From contig NZ_JACRVF010000009.1 of NCBI RefSeq assembly GCF_014306105.1, forward strand, positions 1-63,675: a stretch of 63,675 nt of DNA, read 5' to 3'. Under the pieces are notes generated by a model, which saw only the letters and a list, made by a program, of their open reading frames with translations, made no database searches and was not told the DNA's origin. Source of the stretch: Pontibacter cellulosilyticus. Lineage in GTDB: Bacteria; Bacteroidota; Bacteroidia; Cytophagales; Hymenobacteraceae. The translations under genes were made by a program, and so were the position numbers. This document shows positions 17,538 through 27,730 of this stretch, piece by piece. The first letter of the stretch is position 1. Every line of letters starts with the position of its first letter.

Positions 17538-18122
17538 GTTAGGTAAATAAATCCTGCTTTATAAATAGCACTTTGCCTTGAAAGTTCAACAATTAGCTTA
17601 CTTCATGATTTCACTTATCATAACACCTGTTATAGGCTGATCTCTCTATAACCCTTGTTATACAGAGTATTTAAGGATAATGAGTTTAATTCACCAACAA
17701 AACTAAGTACACGTAAAGCCAGATGACTTATTTGCTGGATTACCAAAGTGAGAAGACTGCAGCTGCTGTGCCTCAGCTGGCCCTACACCTAAATACTCAA
17801 ATCAAAATTCAACAACTACTTAGGATGATTAGCTTAACGTTTTGCTGTCTAAAAGCAGTAATAGGAGAGGAGCGCCAATGGGAAATAATTTTTAGGTTTA
17901 TTTAAAATCTAAGCCAATGCAATAAGGTTATAAATACAACTTATAGCCAACGGCAACAGGTTATCAATTCCTTAATCATTCTTATCTTAAACTATAACGT
18001 TCGAAAGTTGCTTTATCTAGCCCTGTGCCGAATAATTTATAAAGCACCATATCACAGGTTAAAGTAACAGCAGCACGTTAAATAGAGTACACCTATAAAA
18101 ATTGTTTTATACCTTTGCAGTA
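17538..18122. other. Noncoding region with two ATAAC-N4-GTTAT dyads
   Basis: 585 bp without a supported gene. Two related dyads lie at 17620-17633 and 17647-17662. A TACCTTTG -7-like box (18110-18117) lies 5 bp before the ATG of the DUF6660 gene. Confidence 0.4.
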
Positions 18123-18440
18123 ATGAAGTACCCGATCATCATTTGGGGGATAATTATTTTTCTACTGGCCTGCCTGCCTTGCACGGACAGCGGGACTGTT
18201 TATGCCCAAGGTACTGATACAGAATTAAAAGCTGATATAAGCCACTCAGACGCTGATCAGGAAGCGGACTTATGTTCCCCTTTATGTGAATGCAACTGCT
18301 GCGGAGGCATTACCTTAGCAATTCAATTTCAAAAAGTAACACAACCGCTAGTGCTTCCGCAAAGCACATATCACCCAACCTATGTAGTCCGTGGCCCTGT
18401 GGCTCCGGTCATACCCTTCTGGCACCCGCCTAAAGCTTAA
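18123..18440 (+). CDS. DUF6660 family protein
   Basis: 105 aa from MKYPIIIWG (18123). A hydrophobic N-terminal segment ends in LACLPCTDSG, and the middle has the Cys cluster CSPLCECNCCGG. This pair of motifs (PCTD and the CSPxC.CxCC cluster) is characteristic of DUF6660, short Bacteroidota proteins encoded immediately ahead of RND metal-efflux operons. The Cys cluster suggests metal binding in the periplasm. The gene is 110 bp upstream of the czcA-like gene. A -7 box TACCTTTG lies so close to the ATG that the mRNA could be nearly leaderless. Confidence 0.8.
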   Translation: MKYPIIIWGIIIFLLACLPCTDSGTVYAQGTDTELKADISHSDADQEADLCSPLCECNCCGGITLAIQFQKVTQPLVLPQSTYHPTYVVRGPVAPVIPFWHPPKA

Positions 18441-18550
18441 CCGATTTCTTCTTAGAGTAAGAAAACACGCTTTGTTGCATCTATATGCAACTTGGAAGGC
18501 GTGCGCATACAGGTATTGTATGTGGTTGTTTAAGTTTAATCAACACACAA

Positions 18551-21500
18551 GTGCTAGACAGAATCATTCATTTTTCTATCTATAACAAGCTAATTATCGG
18601 CCTTTTTACGCTGGTGCTTGTTGTATGGGGCAGCTATTCCCTCACGCAGCTGCCTATTGATGCCGTACCTGACATCACTAATAACCAGGTTCAGGTTATT
18701 ACCACCAGCCCTTCGCTGGCAGCCCAAGAAGTAGAACGGTTGATCAGCTTCCCGGTAGAGCAAACGATGTCTACGATTCCAAACATCGAAGAAGTACGCT
18801 CTATTTCCCGCTTTGGCCTCTCTGTAGTAACTATTGTCTTCAAAGAACGGGTAGATGTGTACTGGGCCAGGCAACAGGTAGCAGAACGCTTGGTAGAAGC
18901 TGCCGAAAACATTCCCCCGGGTGTAGGCAGTCCCGAAATGTCTCCTATTTCAACAGGTCTTGGGGAGATTTATCAGTATGTAGTACATGCCAAGCCTGGC
19001 TATGAAAAACAATACAGCCCCGTCGAGCTGCGTACCATTCAGGACTGGATTGTGCGGCGGCAGTTGCTCGGCACGCCTGGAGTGGCAGAAGTAAACAGCT
19101 TTGGCGGCTACCTAAAACAATATGAAATCGCAGTAGACCCTGACCGGCTAAAAGCGCACAACCTGAGTATATCGGATGTGCTGGAAGCACTCGAACGCAA
19201 CAACGGTAACACTGGTGGAGCCTATGTTGACAAGAAACCGAATGCATACTTTGTCCGCAGCGAAGGCCTGATCGAGAGTCTGGAAGAAGTAGGTAAAGTA
19301 GTCGTTCAAAATACATCCGATGGCACGCCCGTTCTGATCTCGGATATAGCGCAGGTGCAGTTTGGTACGGCTAACCGGTATGGCGCTTTAACGGACGCAA
19401 AAGGCGAAGCTGTGGGTGGTATTGTAATGCTGCTCAAAGGCGAGAATACCAACCAGGTAGTTGAACGTGTGAAGCAAAAGATGGCCCAGATCACCAAGTC
19501 ACTGCCGGAAGGGATAGCAGTAGAAGCCTTTCTGGATCGAAGTGAGCTGATAGGCCGTGCGATTGGCACGGTAGAACGAAACCTGATCGAAGGGGCGCTG
19601 ATCGTGATCTTTGTGCTGGTACTCTTCCTGGGTAACTTCCGCGCAGGGCTAGTCGTGGCCTCTGTCATCCCGCTTTCAATGCTCTTTGCCATTATTATGA
19701 TGAACCTGTTTGGAGTAACAGGTAACCTGATGAGCCTGGGAGCTATTGACTTTGGGATCATCGTAGACGGAGCCGTGATCATTGTAGAAGCTACCATGCA
19801 CCATCTGGGTTTAAGAGGTGGGCAGAAGCTGAACCAGGCCCAGATGGATGAGGAAGTATACGAATCCGCCCGTAAGATCCGCACCTCCGCTGCCTTTGGG
19901 GAAATCATCATTCTAATCGTTTATTTACCCATCCTTGTGCTGGTGGGCATTGAAGGCAAGATGTTCCGCCCGATGGCCCTGACCGTGTCGTTTGCTATTC
20001 TCGGTGCGTTTATACTTTCGCTGACCTATATACCAATGATGTCTGCCTTGGTACTCAGCAAAAACACAGCACATAAGCGCAACATCTCAGATAAGATGAT
20101 GGACTTTTTCCAGCGGATGTATAATCCGGTCATTCGGGGAGCGCTTAAGTTTAAAGCATTGGTATTACTGCTAGCGGTGGGGTTGTTTGCCCTAGCCTTG
20201 GTTATCTTCTCGCGCATGGGCAGCGAATTTATCCCAACGTTGGAAGAAGGCGATTTTGCACTGGAGACCAGGTTACTGACCGGCAGCTCCTTGTCAGAAA
20301 CGATTGAAAAAGTATCGCTGGCATCCCGTATTCTGAAAGAGCAGTTTCCGGAAGTAAAAGAAGTCATCAGCAAGATCGGTGCGGCAGAAATCCCCACAGA
20401 CCCGATGCCGATGGAGGCGGCTGACGTAACCATACTGCTGAAGGACAAAGATGAATGGACCAGCGCAAAGACCAGGGAAGAATTAGCCAGTAAAATGACC
20501 GAAGCCCTGGAAGTTATTCCGGGTGTTACCTTTGGTGTATCCCAACCCATACAACTGCGGTCCAACGAGTTAATTTCTGGGGTGCGGCAGGATGTAGGCA
20601 TCAAGATCTTTGGAGAAGACATGGCCGAATTAACCCGGCTCTCGCAGGAAGTTGGCCGTGTGGTGGCTTCCGTCGAAGGAGCAGAAGATCTGTATGTTGA
20701 GCAGGTGTCGGGGCTTCCCCAGATTGTCGTCGACATCAACCGTGACCAGATCGCCAAGTTCGGGCTGGACGTGGAAACAGTCAACCAGACGATCAATGCT
20801 GCATTTGCCGGTCAAAGCGCTGGAATGGTGTATGAAGGGGACCGACGCTTTGATCTGGTAGTGCGCCTTCTGCAGGACGAACGGCAGGACATCGACGATG
20901 TGCGAGCGCTTTACATTACGACTTCAACCGGAATGCAAGTGCCGCTTACGCAGGTAGCTAACATACAATACCAGCAAGGGCCAAACCAGATCCAGCGCGA
21001 AGATGCCCAACGGCGGATCATCGTAGGCTTTAATGTCCGGGGCCGTGATATTGCCAGCGTGGTGGAGGAAGTACAGGAAAAGATTGACCGCGCCGTGCTG
21101 CTGCCTGTGGGATACTTTGTTACCTATGGCGGCCAGTTTGAGAACCTGGAGCAAGCCAACCAGCGGCTTTCGGTTGCTGTTCCAGCCGCCCTGGCCCTGA
21201 TATTTCTGCTGCTTTTCCTGACGTTCCGCTCTGTGCGACATTCACTACTGATCTTTACCGCTATTCCGTTGTCTGCTATCGGTGGTGTATTAGCCTTATG
21301 GCTGCGCGGGATGCCGTTCAGCATTTCTGCCGGAGTCGGGTTTATCGCGTTGTTTGGTGTAGCCGTGTTGAATGGCATCGTCTTGATCGCAGAATTTAAC
21401 AGGCAGCGCAAAGAGTATCCAGGCATAAGTTTACGGGAGGTAGTGTTGAATGGTACTGCAATCCGGTTGCGACCAGTGTTAATGACAGCAACCGTGGCTT

Positions 21501-22942
21501 CCTTAGGCTTTCTGCCTATGGCGCTATCGAATACTGCTGGAGCTGAAGTACAGAAACCATTGGCGACCGTGGTGATCGGTGGGCTTATAACATCCACGTT
21601 GCTAACGCTGGTGGTGTTACCCGTACTCTATATCCTGCTGGAAAACTATTACCTGCAACGCAAGCAAAGAAGATCGGGCGGTAGTAATTTCTCTACTTCT
21701 TCTCTCGCTCTATTCCTGATTCTTGCCACCTTCGGCCTTACGGTAGGCGCGACACCAGCTGCACATGCACAAGGACCTGTGAAACAGTATACCTTACGAG
21801 AAGCAGAGGCACGCGCACTCAAACAAAACCCGGCAGTAGGCGCAGCAAGGGTAGAAGCGAAGAGAAGTCAAGCGCTACAAGGAGCTTCCTGGGACATAAA
21901 CAAAACGCAAGTACAGTTTTCAACCGGTAAACTGGCTTCTGGTACCTATGATAACGAAGTTTCCATCTCGCAGTCCTTCTCACTGCCTACGTTGTATAGC
22001 AGGCAAGCCAAGCTGGCCAATGAACTGACCGAGGTCAGCAACATTAACTTAACGCAACGCGAGCGGGAAGTTATTCGTGATGTGCGGCTCAACTATTATG
22101 GTCTGGTGTATGCCCTGTCCCGCTTACGCCTGCTTACCTACCAGGATAGTTTGTATGTGCAGTTTGCCAAAGCAGCACAGCTCAGGCTACGTACAGGAGA
22201 AACCAACCTGCTGGAGAAAGTAACCGCCGAGGCGCAGCTGTCTGAGGTGCGCAACAACGCTTTTCAGGCTGAAACAGATGTTGCCGTTTTCCAGGAAAGA
22301 CTACAGGCGCTGCTGGCAACCGATACCCTTGTCGCAACATCAGATACGGTGCTCAACCGGCTACCTTTACCAACTATAACCGAAGAGCAATTAGAACAAA
22401 ACCCTAGGCTACGCCTGGCCAAACAGCAAGTAACTGTACGGCAGGCAGAGACGAAGGTGGAAGGCGCAAAATTGCTCCCAGACCTGCAGCTAGGGTACAC
22501 GAACCGCACCTTAGGGGGCCAACATACCAGCGATGGAGCAGAAGCCTTTGAAGCACCACAGGAAGTCATGGTTGGCGTAGCTATCCCACTTTGGGTAAAG
22601 CCACAGAAGCGTCGTATACAGGCTGCTAAATTGCAGGCAGAGGTGGCAGAGCTAAACTTAAGACAAACTCGGAATGAGTTAAAGGCAGATGCCCAAGTGG
22701 CCCTACAGCAAGCTTTAAAGTTGCAGAGCAGCCTGGCTTATTACGAAAAGACTGCCTTGCCTCAGGCGCAGCTTATTATTACCCAGGCCACGAAAGCTTA
22801 CCGTGCTGGAGAGATAAGCTACCAGGATTATATTCTGAACTTGAACAGGGGGCTGACCATCCGGAACAACTACCTGGAGACGCTTTATACTTACGATAAA
22901 GCTATCATCGAATTACAGTACATCCTGGAAAATCAACTATAA
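18551..22942 (+). CDS. czcA: CzcA-type RND metal efflux permease fused to outer-membrane factor
   Basis: 1463 aa from the GTG at 18551 (VLDRIIHFSIYNKLIIGLF, the usual family start; an ATG at 18485 is the alternative). Residues 1 to about 1040 are a complete RND permease; TM4 carries DFGIIVDGAVIIVEA near residue 400, the DFG..DG pattern known for divalent-cation (Co/Zn/Cd) HME-RND pumps. A linker containing a second signal-peptide-like stretch (SLALFLILATFGL...AHAQG, about 1050-1075) leads into a TolC-family outer-membrane factor (QYTLREAEARALKQNPAVGA onwards). The permease uses proton motive force to export metals from the periplasm through the channel. The next gene encodes the adaptor. Confidence 0.9.
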   Translation: MLDRIIHFSIYNKLIIGLFTLVLVVWGSYSLTQLPIDAVPDITNNQVQVITTSPSLAAQEVERLISFPVEQTMSTIPNIEEVRSISRFGLSVVTIVFKERVDVYWARQQVAERLVEAAENIPPGVGSPEMSPISTGLGEIYQYVVHAKPGYEKQYSPVELRTIQDWIVRRQLLGTPGVAEVNSFGGYLKQYEIAVDPDRLKAHNLSISDVLEALERNNGNTGGAYVDKKPNAYFVRSEGLIESLEEVGKVVVQNTSDGTPVLISDIAQVQFGTANRYGALTDAKGEAVGGIVMLLKGENTNQVVERVKQKMAQITKSLPEGIAVEAFLDRSELIGRAIGTVERNLIEGALIVIFVLVLFLGNFRAGLVVASVIPLSMLFAIIMMNLFGVTGNLMSLGAIDFGIIVDGAVIIVEATMHHLGLRGGQKLNQAQMDEEVYESARKIRTSAAFGEIIILIVYLPILVLVGIEGKMFRPMALTVSFAILGAFILSLTYIPMMSALVLSKNTAHKRNISDKMMDFFQRMYNPVIRGALKFKALVLLLAVGLFALALVIFSRMGSEFIPTLEEGDFALETRLLTGSSLSETIEKVSLASRILKEQFPEVKEVISKIGAAEIPTDPMPMEAADVTILLKDKDEWTSAKTREELASKMTEALEVIPGVTFGVSQPIQLRSNELISGVRQDVGIKIFGEDMAELTRLSQEVGRVVASVEGAEDLYVEQVSGLPQIVVDINRDQIAKFGLDVETVNQTINAAFAGQSAGMVYEGDRRFDLVVRLLQDERQDIDDVRALYITTSTGMQVPLTQVANIQYQQGPNQIQREDAQRRIIVGFNVRGRDIASVVEEVQEKIDRAVLLPVGYFVTYGGQFENLEQANQRLSVAVPAALALIFLLLFLTFRSVRHSLLIFTAIPLSAIGGVLALWLRGMPFSISAGVGFIALFGVAVLNGIVLIAEFNRQRKEYPGISLREVVLNGTAIRLRPVLMTATVASLGFLPMALSNTAGAEVQKPLATVVIGGLITSTLLTLVVLPVLYILLENYYLQRKQRRSGGSNFSTSSLALFLILATFGLTVGATPAAHAQGPVKQYTLREAEARALKQNPAVGAARVEAKRSQALQGASWDINKTQVQFSTGKLASGTYDNEVSISQSFSLPTLYSRQAKLANELTEVSNINLTQREREVIRDVRLNYYGLVYALSRLRLLTYQDSLYVQFAKAAQLRLRTGETNLLEKVTAEAQLSEVRNNAFQAETDVAVFQERLQALLATDTLVATSDTVLNRLPLPTITEEQLEQNPRLRLAKQQVTVRQAETKVEGAKLLPDLQLGYTNRTLGGQHTSDGAEAFEAPQEVMVGVAIPLWVKPQKRRIQAAKLQAEVAELNLRQTRNELKADAQVALQQALKLQSSLAYYEKTALPQAQLIITQATKAYRAGEISYQDYILNLNRGLTIRNNYLETLYTYDKAIIELQYILENQL

Positions 22943-22968
22943 CAAATTTATAAGAGAAATCATCCGAC

Positions 22969-24159
22969 ATGAAAAGGATCATCCATATCACATATTTTAC
23001 CTGCTTTCTGATTTTTACTTCCTGTGGTAATACGGCTGAACCGGCACAGGAAGAGGCAGAAGCACATGAAGAAGAAAGCGCTGACAAAGCAGAACTTACC
23101 GCAGAGCAGTACCAGGTAGCAGGTATTACCTTAGGCAAACCTGAAATGCGGAACCTGAGCAATATGCTCACCTTAACAGGCAAGTTAGATCTCCCTCCAC
23201 AAAACATGGCCTCCGTAACTGCGCCGCTTGGCGGGTTTATCCGGAAAACAGAAGTAATGGAAGGCCGCTACGTGAAGAAAGGGGAATTGCTGGCTACCAT
23301 TGAAAACCCGGAGTTTGTGACCCTGCAGGAAGATTACCTGGAAGCCAGAAGTCGCCTCGAATACCTGGAACTGGAGTACAAGCGGCAAAAGGAGCTACAT
23401 GAAGAACAAGTCACCGCAGCTAAAACCTACCAGCAAACCGTGGCCGAATACAAAAGCATGCAGACGCGGGTACAGGCGCTGCAGGAACGTTTAGCCATCA
23501 TCGGCATTAGCAATGGTTCGCTGCGAAGTGGTAAAATCAAACGTGTTTTGCCCCTTTTAGCCCCGCTGGAAGGCTACATTACCTTTGTGAATGCGGATGT
23601 GGGACAATACGTAGCGCCCACCGATGTGCTTTTCCGCATCGCGGACACTGACCACATGCACGTGGAGCTGACAGTATTTGAAAAAGACTTAGCCTCATTG
23701 GAAAAAGGGCAGAAAGTGCATTATTCACTTCCTGGCGAAACAGTGGTGAACCACCAGGCGACGATCTACCTGATCGGTAAAGAGATTAGCCCCGAACGAA
23801 CGGTTCAGGTACATGCACATATGGAGGATGAAGATAAAAACCTGGTACCCGGTATGTACGTGCAGGCCCAGGTAGCACTAGACGACAAGCAGGTGCTTGC
23901 TTTACCGGAAGCAGCAGTGGTGCAGGAAAACAACAGCAGTTACATCTTTCTATACACTGGTCAGGAAACCGAAGGAGAAGATGTGATGAAGCAATTTCGC
24001 ATGGTACCTGTAGAGCGTGGCATTGAAGAAGGTGGCTTTGTACAGATAGCCCTTCCGGCAGGTATCGATACGGCAGCCACTAACTTTGTCACCAAAGGAG
24101 CACACTCGCTACTAGCTAAAATGCGAAATGCCGAAGAAGCAGGCGGACATGGCCATTAA
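22969..24159 (+). CDS. czcB: RND periplasmic adaptor (CzcB/CusB-like) lipoprotein
   Basis: A 396-aa protein with a lipoprotein signal (lipobox TSC at about residue 19) and an acidic His-containing linker. It has typical membrane-fusion-protein domains: lipoyl-like halves around APLGGFIRKTEVMEGRYVKKGELLATIENPE and PLEGYITFVNADVGQYVAPTD, with an alpha-hairpin between (LEYLELEYKRQKELHEEQVTAAKTYQQTV). The C-terminus is Gly/His-rich (EAGGHGH). It bridges the permease and the outer-membrane domain. It starts 26 bp after czcA and its last 11 nt overlap a small ORF. Confidence 0.88.
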   Translation: MKRIIHITYFTCFLIFTSCGNTAEPAQEEAEAHEEESADKAELTAEQYQVAGITLGKPEMRNLSNMLTLTGKLDLPPQNMASVTAPLGGFIRKTEVMEGRYVKKGELLATIENPEFVTLQEDYLEARSRLEYLELEYKRQKELHEEQVTAAKTYQQTVAEYKSMQTRVQALQERLAIIGISNGSLRSGKIKRVLPLLAPLEGYITFVNADVGQYVAPTDVLFRIADTDHMHVELTVFEKDLASLEKGQKVHYSLPGETVVNHQATIYLIGKEISPERTVQVHAHMEDEDKNLVPGMYVQAQVALDDKQVLALPEAAVVQENNSSYIFLYTGQETEGEDVMKQFRMVPVERGIEEGGFVQIALPAGIDTAATNFVTKGAHSLLAKMRNAEEAGGHGH

Positions 24160-24292
24160 ACTCAAAGGAAATGGATACAAATCCTGGGCTGGGATGATCC
24201 CGCTCGGCAACACAGGTGGAGCAAACGTACCACTACGAAAGCCCTTACCAATTCCAGATGATTTGCAGCAAATTATAGATGCTGCCCATTAA
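24149..24292 (+). CDS. Small 47-aa hypothetical protein overlapping the adaptor gene
   Basis: An ATG at 24149 overlaps the end of the adaptor gene by 11 nt (ATGGCCATTAA), and the ORF ends 17 bp before the P-ATPase gene. The translation starts MAIKLKGNGYKSWAGMIPLG and ends PDDLQQIIDAAH; no family is recognised. Tight translational coupling within the operon supports it being real, but there is no other evidence. Confidence 0.45.
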   Translation: MAIKLKGNGYKSWAGMIPLGNTGGANVPLRKPLPIPDDLQQIIDAAH

Positions 24293-24309
24293 CAATAAAC
24301 ACAAAAATT

Positions 24310-26337
24310 ATGGATAAGAACGCTGAAACAACTAAAAACATAGAAGAAGATTTTAAACCACTGGAGATCACTTCTCCCCGGACCGCTGAAGCTCCTGGAC
24401 CCAATGTAGGCGCAGAGTGTTGCGGGGCAGATGGTAAAACAAAGATGCAAGGGGCCGTAGACCATGCGCATGCGGAAGAAGAAGCCAAGTCTTCCTATAT
24501 GCCAACCATACTGAGCCTGGCTCTCCTGCTGGGCGGCATTCTACTGGACTACCTGGATACTCCTTGGTTTACCGGTTATATCAGATTCATAACTTTTGGT
24601 ATTGCCTATGTGCTGGTTGGCTGGCGGGTGGTGTGGCATGCCATTAGAAGCTTGCGTTCGAGTTTCTTCAACGAGTTTTTCCTGATGACCATGGCCACGC
24701 TTGGTGCCTTCTATATTGGAGAGTATGCAGAAGGGGTGGCCGTGATGTTATTCTATGTGATTGGTGAGCATTTCCAGGAAGCAGCCGTACTACGTTCCAG
24801 GTGCTCTATCAAAGCACTTATTGATAACCGGCCGGATGAAGTGGGCGTGGTTACTGAAAATGGCGTGGTTATTAAAAAAGCGAAAGAAGTACAAATTGGC
24901 GAAGTCGTGCAGGTGAAAGCCGGTGAAAAAATAGCGCTGGATGGGGAGTTACTGACTGAACGCGCTTCGTTTAATACTGCTGCCCTGACAGGGGAATCTA
25001 AACCGGATACGAAGGCTAAAGGCGAAGTAGTGCTGGCAGGGATGATCAACCTGGACCAGGTGATCGAACTAAAGGTGACTTCTGCCTATGAAAACAGCGC
25101 CTTGTCAAAGATCCTGAAACTGGTAGAAGAAGCGGGTAGCCGCAAGGCCAAAACCCAGCAGTTCATTACCAAGTTTGCTAAGGTCTACACACCCATCGTC
25201 TTTTTCCTGGCCATAGGCCTTACGTTTATTCCTTACTTTGTTATGGAAAGCTATGACTTTAACGTGTGGCTGTACCGGGCGCTGATCTTCTTAGTTATTT
25301 CTTGTCCGTGTGCGCTGGTGATTTCTATACCATTAGGTTATTTCGGTGGGATTGGGGCTGCTTCGCGTAACGGCTTGCTGTTCAAAGGTTCTAATTTCCT
25401 GGACCTGATGACACAAGTTGACACCGTGGTAATGGATAAAACAGGAACACTCACTGAAGGCGTTTTCCAGGTGCAGAAAATCGAGTCGGTATCACCTGAT
25501 AAGGCATGGTTCTTATCGGCTGTAGCCGCATTGGAGAGTAAATCTACACATCCAATAGCCCAAGCTATTGTGGCTGAAGCTGGCCAAACCTATCAACAAC
25601 ATTCCGTAAGCCAGGTTGAAGAAATATCCGGCCATGGCTTGAAAGGCACAGTAGATGGCAAAGAGCTGCTGGTTGGGAATGGAAGGTTGCTGGATAAGTT
25701 TGAGGTAAGTTATGATCCGAGCATAAAAGAGATTGTGGAGACGATTGTATTGGTCGCGGTGGACGGTGTGTATGCGGGTTACATTACCATTGCGGACAAA
25801 ACGAAAGCAGATGCGCCACTTGCCGTGCAACGAATGCGAGAGCTAGGTGTGAAGAAACTAGTGATGCTTTCAGGAGATAAAGACTCCATTGTGCAAAAGG
25901 TAGCCAAAGAATTGCAGTTGGATGAAGCCTACGGAGGGCTATTGCCCCAGGATAAGGTAGCCCATGTAGAAAAACTAAAAGCAGAAGGCAGAACAGTTGC
26001 CTTTGTAGGAGATGGTATTAACGATGCACCTGTGATCACCCTGGCTGATGTTGGGATGGCCATGGGTGGTCTTGGCTCTGATGCAGCCATAGAAACGGCT
26101 GATGTAGTGATTCAAACAGACCATCCTGCCAGAATTGCGACTGCAATCAAGATTGGCAAGAAGACCAAACAGATCGTGTGGCAAAATATTGGCCTAGCTT
26201 TTGGCGTAAAAGCCATTGTATTGATCTTAGGGGCCGGTGGCTTGGCTACCATGTGGGAAGCGGTATTTGCGGACGTAGGCGTAGCTTTTCTGGCTATCTT
26301 GAATGCCGTGCGTATACAGCGGACCAAGTTTGATTAA
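24310..26337 (+). CDS. CPC-type heavy-metal P1B-ATPase (ZntA/CadA-like)
   Basis: A 675-aa P-type ATPase. The N-terminal 60 residues lack a complete HMA domain but contain AECCGADGKT (Cys37-Cys38) and a His cluster, which could substitute for it. Motifs are TGES at 227-230, CPC at 332-334 (ISCPCALVISIP), DKTGTLTEG at 376 and GDGINDAPV near the hinge. CPC with SIPLGYFGGIGAASRNGLL after it is typical of Zn/Cd/Pb-exporting P1B-2 pumps, while CopA-type pumps share CPC but differ in flanking helices. With czcAB it would move Zn/Cd/Co from cytosol to periplasm and then out. Confidence 0.87.
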   Translation: MDKNAETTKNIEEDFKPLEITSPRTAEAPGPNVGAECCGADGKTKMQGAVDHAHAEEEAKSSYMPTILSLALLLGGILLDYLDTPWFTGYIRFITFGIAYVLVGWRVVWHAIRSLRSSFFNEFFLMTMATLGAFYIGEYAEGVAVMLFYVIGEHFQEAAVLRSRCSIKALIDNRPDEVGVVTENGVVIKKAKEVQIGEVVQVKAGEKIALDGELLTERASFNTAALTGESKPDTKAKGEVVLAGMINLDQVIELKVTSAYENSALSKILKLVEEAGSRKAKTQQFITKFAKVYTPIVFFLAIGLTFIPYFVMESYDFNVWLYRALIFLVISCPCALVISIPLGYFGGIGAASRNGLLFKGSNFLDLMTQVDTVVMDKTGTLTEGVFQVQKIESVSPDKAWFLSAVAALESKSTHPIAQAIVAEAGQTYQQHSVSQVEEISGHGLKGTVDGKELLVGNGRLLDKFEVSYDPSIKEIVETIVLVAVDGVYAGYITIADKTKADAPLAVQRMRELGVKKLVMLSGDKDSIVQKVAKELQLDEAYGGLLPQDKVAHVEKLKAEGRTVAFVGDGINDAPVITLADVGMAMGGLGSDAAIETADVVIQTDHPARIATAIKIGKKTKQIVWQNIGLAFGVKAIVLILGAGGLATMWEAVFADVGVAFLAILNAVRIQRTKFD

Positions 26338-26514
26338 ACTGCATATGATCAAGCGTTGAGCCTATAGCGCCTGTTTCTAGGGGACTGCTGGTATTTCAGG
26401 AACCCTTGACCACAACAGGCGTACAAAAAACCGCACCTGGTAACTTAACGCTAATACAATGGCTATTAGAAGTAGTCTTAATTGCTTTACATACCAGCAG
26501 AAAGGAGGTACTGT

Positions 26515-27549
26515 ATGAGTACCTGGCTCTGGGCGCTTGTGCTGATTGCTGCCGTTTGGGCGGCACACTGGGGAGCAGAACATCTGGCAAAGCCCCTGAA
26601 AAAGCTCAGAAAACAGTGGGGCTTCTCAGTGGCTGCGGGTGGCGCTTTAGTTGGCTTGGCAGCTGCCAGCCCTGAGATTGGCATCAACGTGGCCAGCTCT
26701 GTTACAGGCGTAGCTGACATTGGTCTGGGGGCTATGTTCGGTTCCAACGTAATTGCTATCCCCTTCATGGTCATCACTGCCTACATTGCTACCCGCCATC
26801 TTAAGAAGGAGAATGCTGACAAGAACCATGAGCAGCACGTCAAGGAGCATTTGGTGAAGGTGGACCCCACCGCTGTCACAGTGCAGGCGATTCCCTATCT
26901 TGTAATAGTAGCTATCGTGGCTATCCTCACCGTGCCGGCACAATGGCGGGGATTGCAGCCAATAGACGGCTGGATCATGCTAGGGGTGTACCTGGTATAT
27001 CTGGCGCAGGCCCTTATGCGTGGTAAGCGCGAAGGAGAAAAGGTAGAGTGGAAAAAGAAAGAGATCTATTTGGCCGTAGCTGGCCTTGCCGCCCTGGGGC
27101 TGGGTGCTTTCTTCACAGTAAAGGCTACTGAAAACATCGTCTCTGTTCTGGGTATCTCTAGAATTGTGGGTGGCTTGTTCCTTACGGCTCCCATGGCCGC
27201 TTTGCCAGAAGTGTTCGCTACCTGGAGTGTAGCCAGATCGGGGCAGATCACCTCTGCCGTAACCAGTGTGATCGGAGACCATGCCGTTACGCTGACGGTC
27301 GCTTTTCTTCCCCTTGCCTTAGTCACTGTACCTGTTGAAGACCTGACCCTGTATGTAACAGTTTTGAGCTTTGCCGGACTGGTGGGCATTCTCTATGCCG
27401 CCTTCATCCACTGGGGAGGACCTGGTAAAGAGCACGGCTTTAACCGCTGGCAGGTGTTCACTTTAGGGGCTGTCGTGCTGGTGTATGTAGGGGTCATGCT
27501 GTTCGGGGTTCTTCAGGTGTTTGGCGGATCATCAGGCGAAGGATTATAA
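26515..27549 (+). CDS. Sodium/calcium exchanger (CaCA) family antiporter
   Basis: 344 aa from the ATG at 26515, preceded by a strong AAAGGAGGTA ribosome-binding site, which is unusual for this plasmid. Two homologous halves each contain an alpha-repeat: GALVGLAAASPEIGINVASSVTGVADIGLGAMFGSN in the first and GGLFLTAPMAALPEVFATWSVARSGQITSAVTSVIGDH in the second, matching the Na_Ca_ex signature with the acidic residue in SPE/LPE. Around ten membrane helices. It exchanges Ca2+ or another cation for Na+/H+. It is 177 bp after the P-ATPase gene and may belong to the same metal module. Confidence 0.85.
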   Translation: MSTWLWALVLIAAVWAAHWGAEHLAKPLKKLRKQWGFSVAAGGALVGLAAASPEIGINVASSVTGVADIGLGAMFGSNVIAIPFMVITAYIATRHLKKENADKNHEQHVKEHLVKVDPTAVTVQAIPYLVIVAIVAILTVPAQWRGLQPIDGWIMLGVYLVYLAQALMRGKREGEKVEWKKKEIYLAVAGLAALGLGAFFTVKATENIVSVLGISRIVGGLFLTAPMAALPEVFATWSVARSGQITSAVTSVIGDHAVTLTVAFLPLALVTVPVEDLTLYVTVLSFAGLVGILYAAFIHWGGPGKEHGFNRWQVFTLGAVVLVYVGVMLFGVLQVFGGSSGEGL

Positions 27550-27730
27550 AGCATTCAATTTGGATGAGAAAGACTACCTCGAAGACGGGGATTTGTATAG
27601 AGCAATAGCCGAGTTGGATTACAAATATGAAGGTGACTGAAAAAAAGTTTGTAAATCTTTACAAGGAGAGTGGTGGGAACTCTAAAAACATAGGGAAGCA
27701 ACTAGACCGTTTATACAAGTTTCAATTTAC

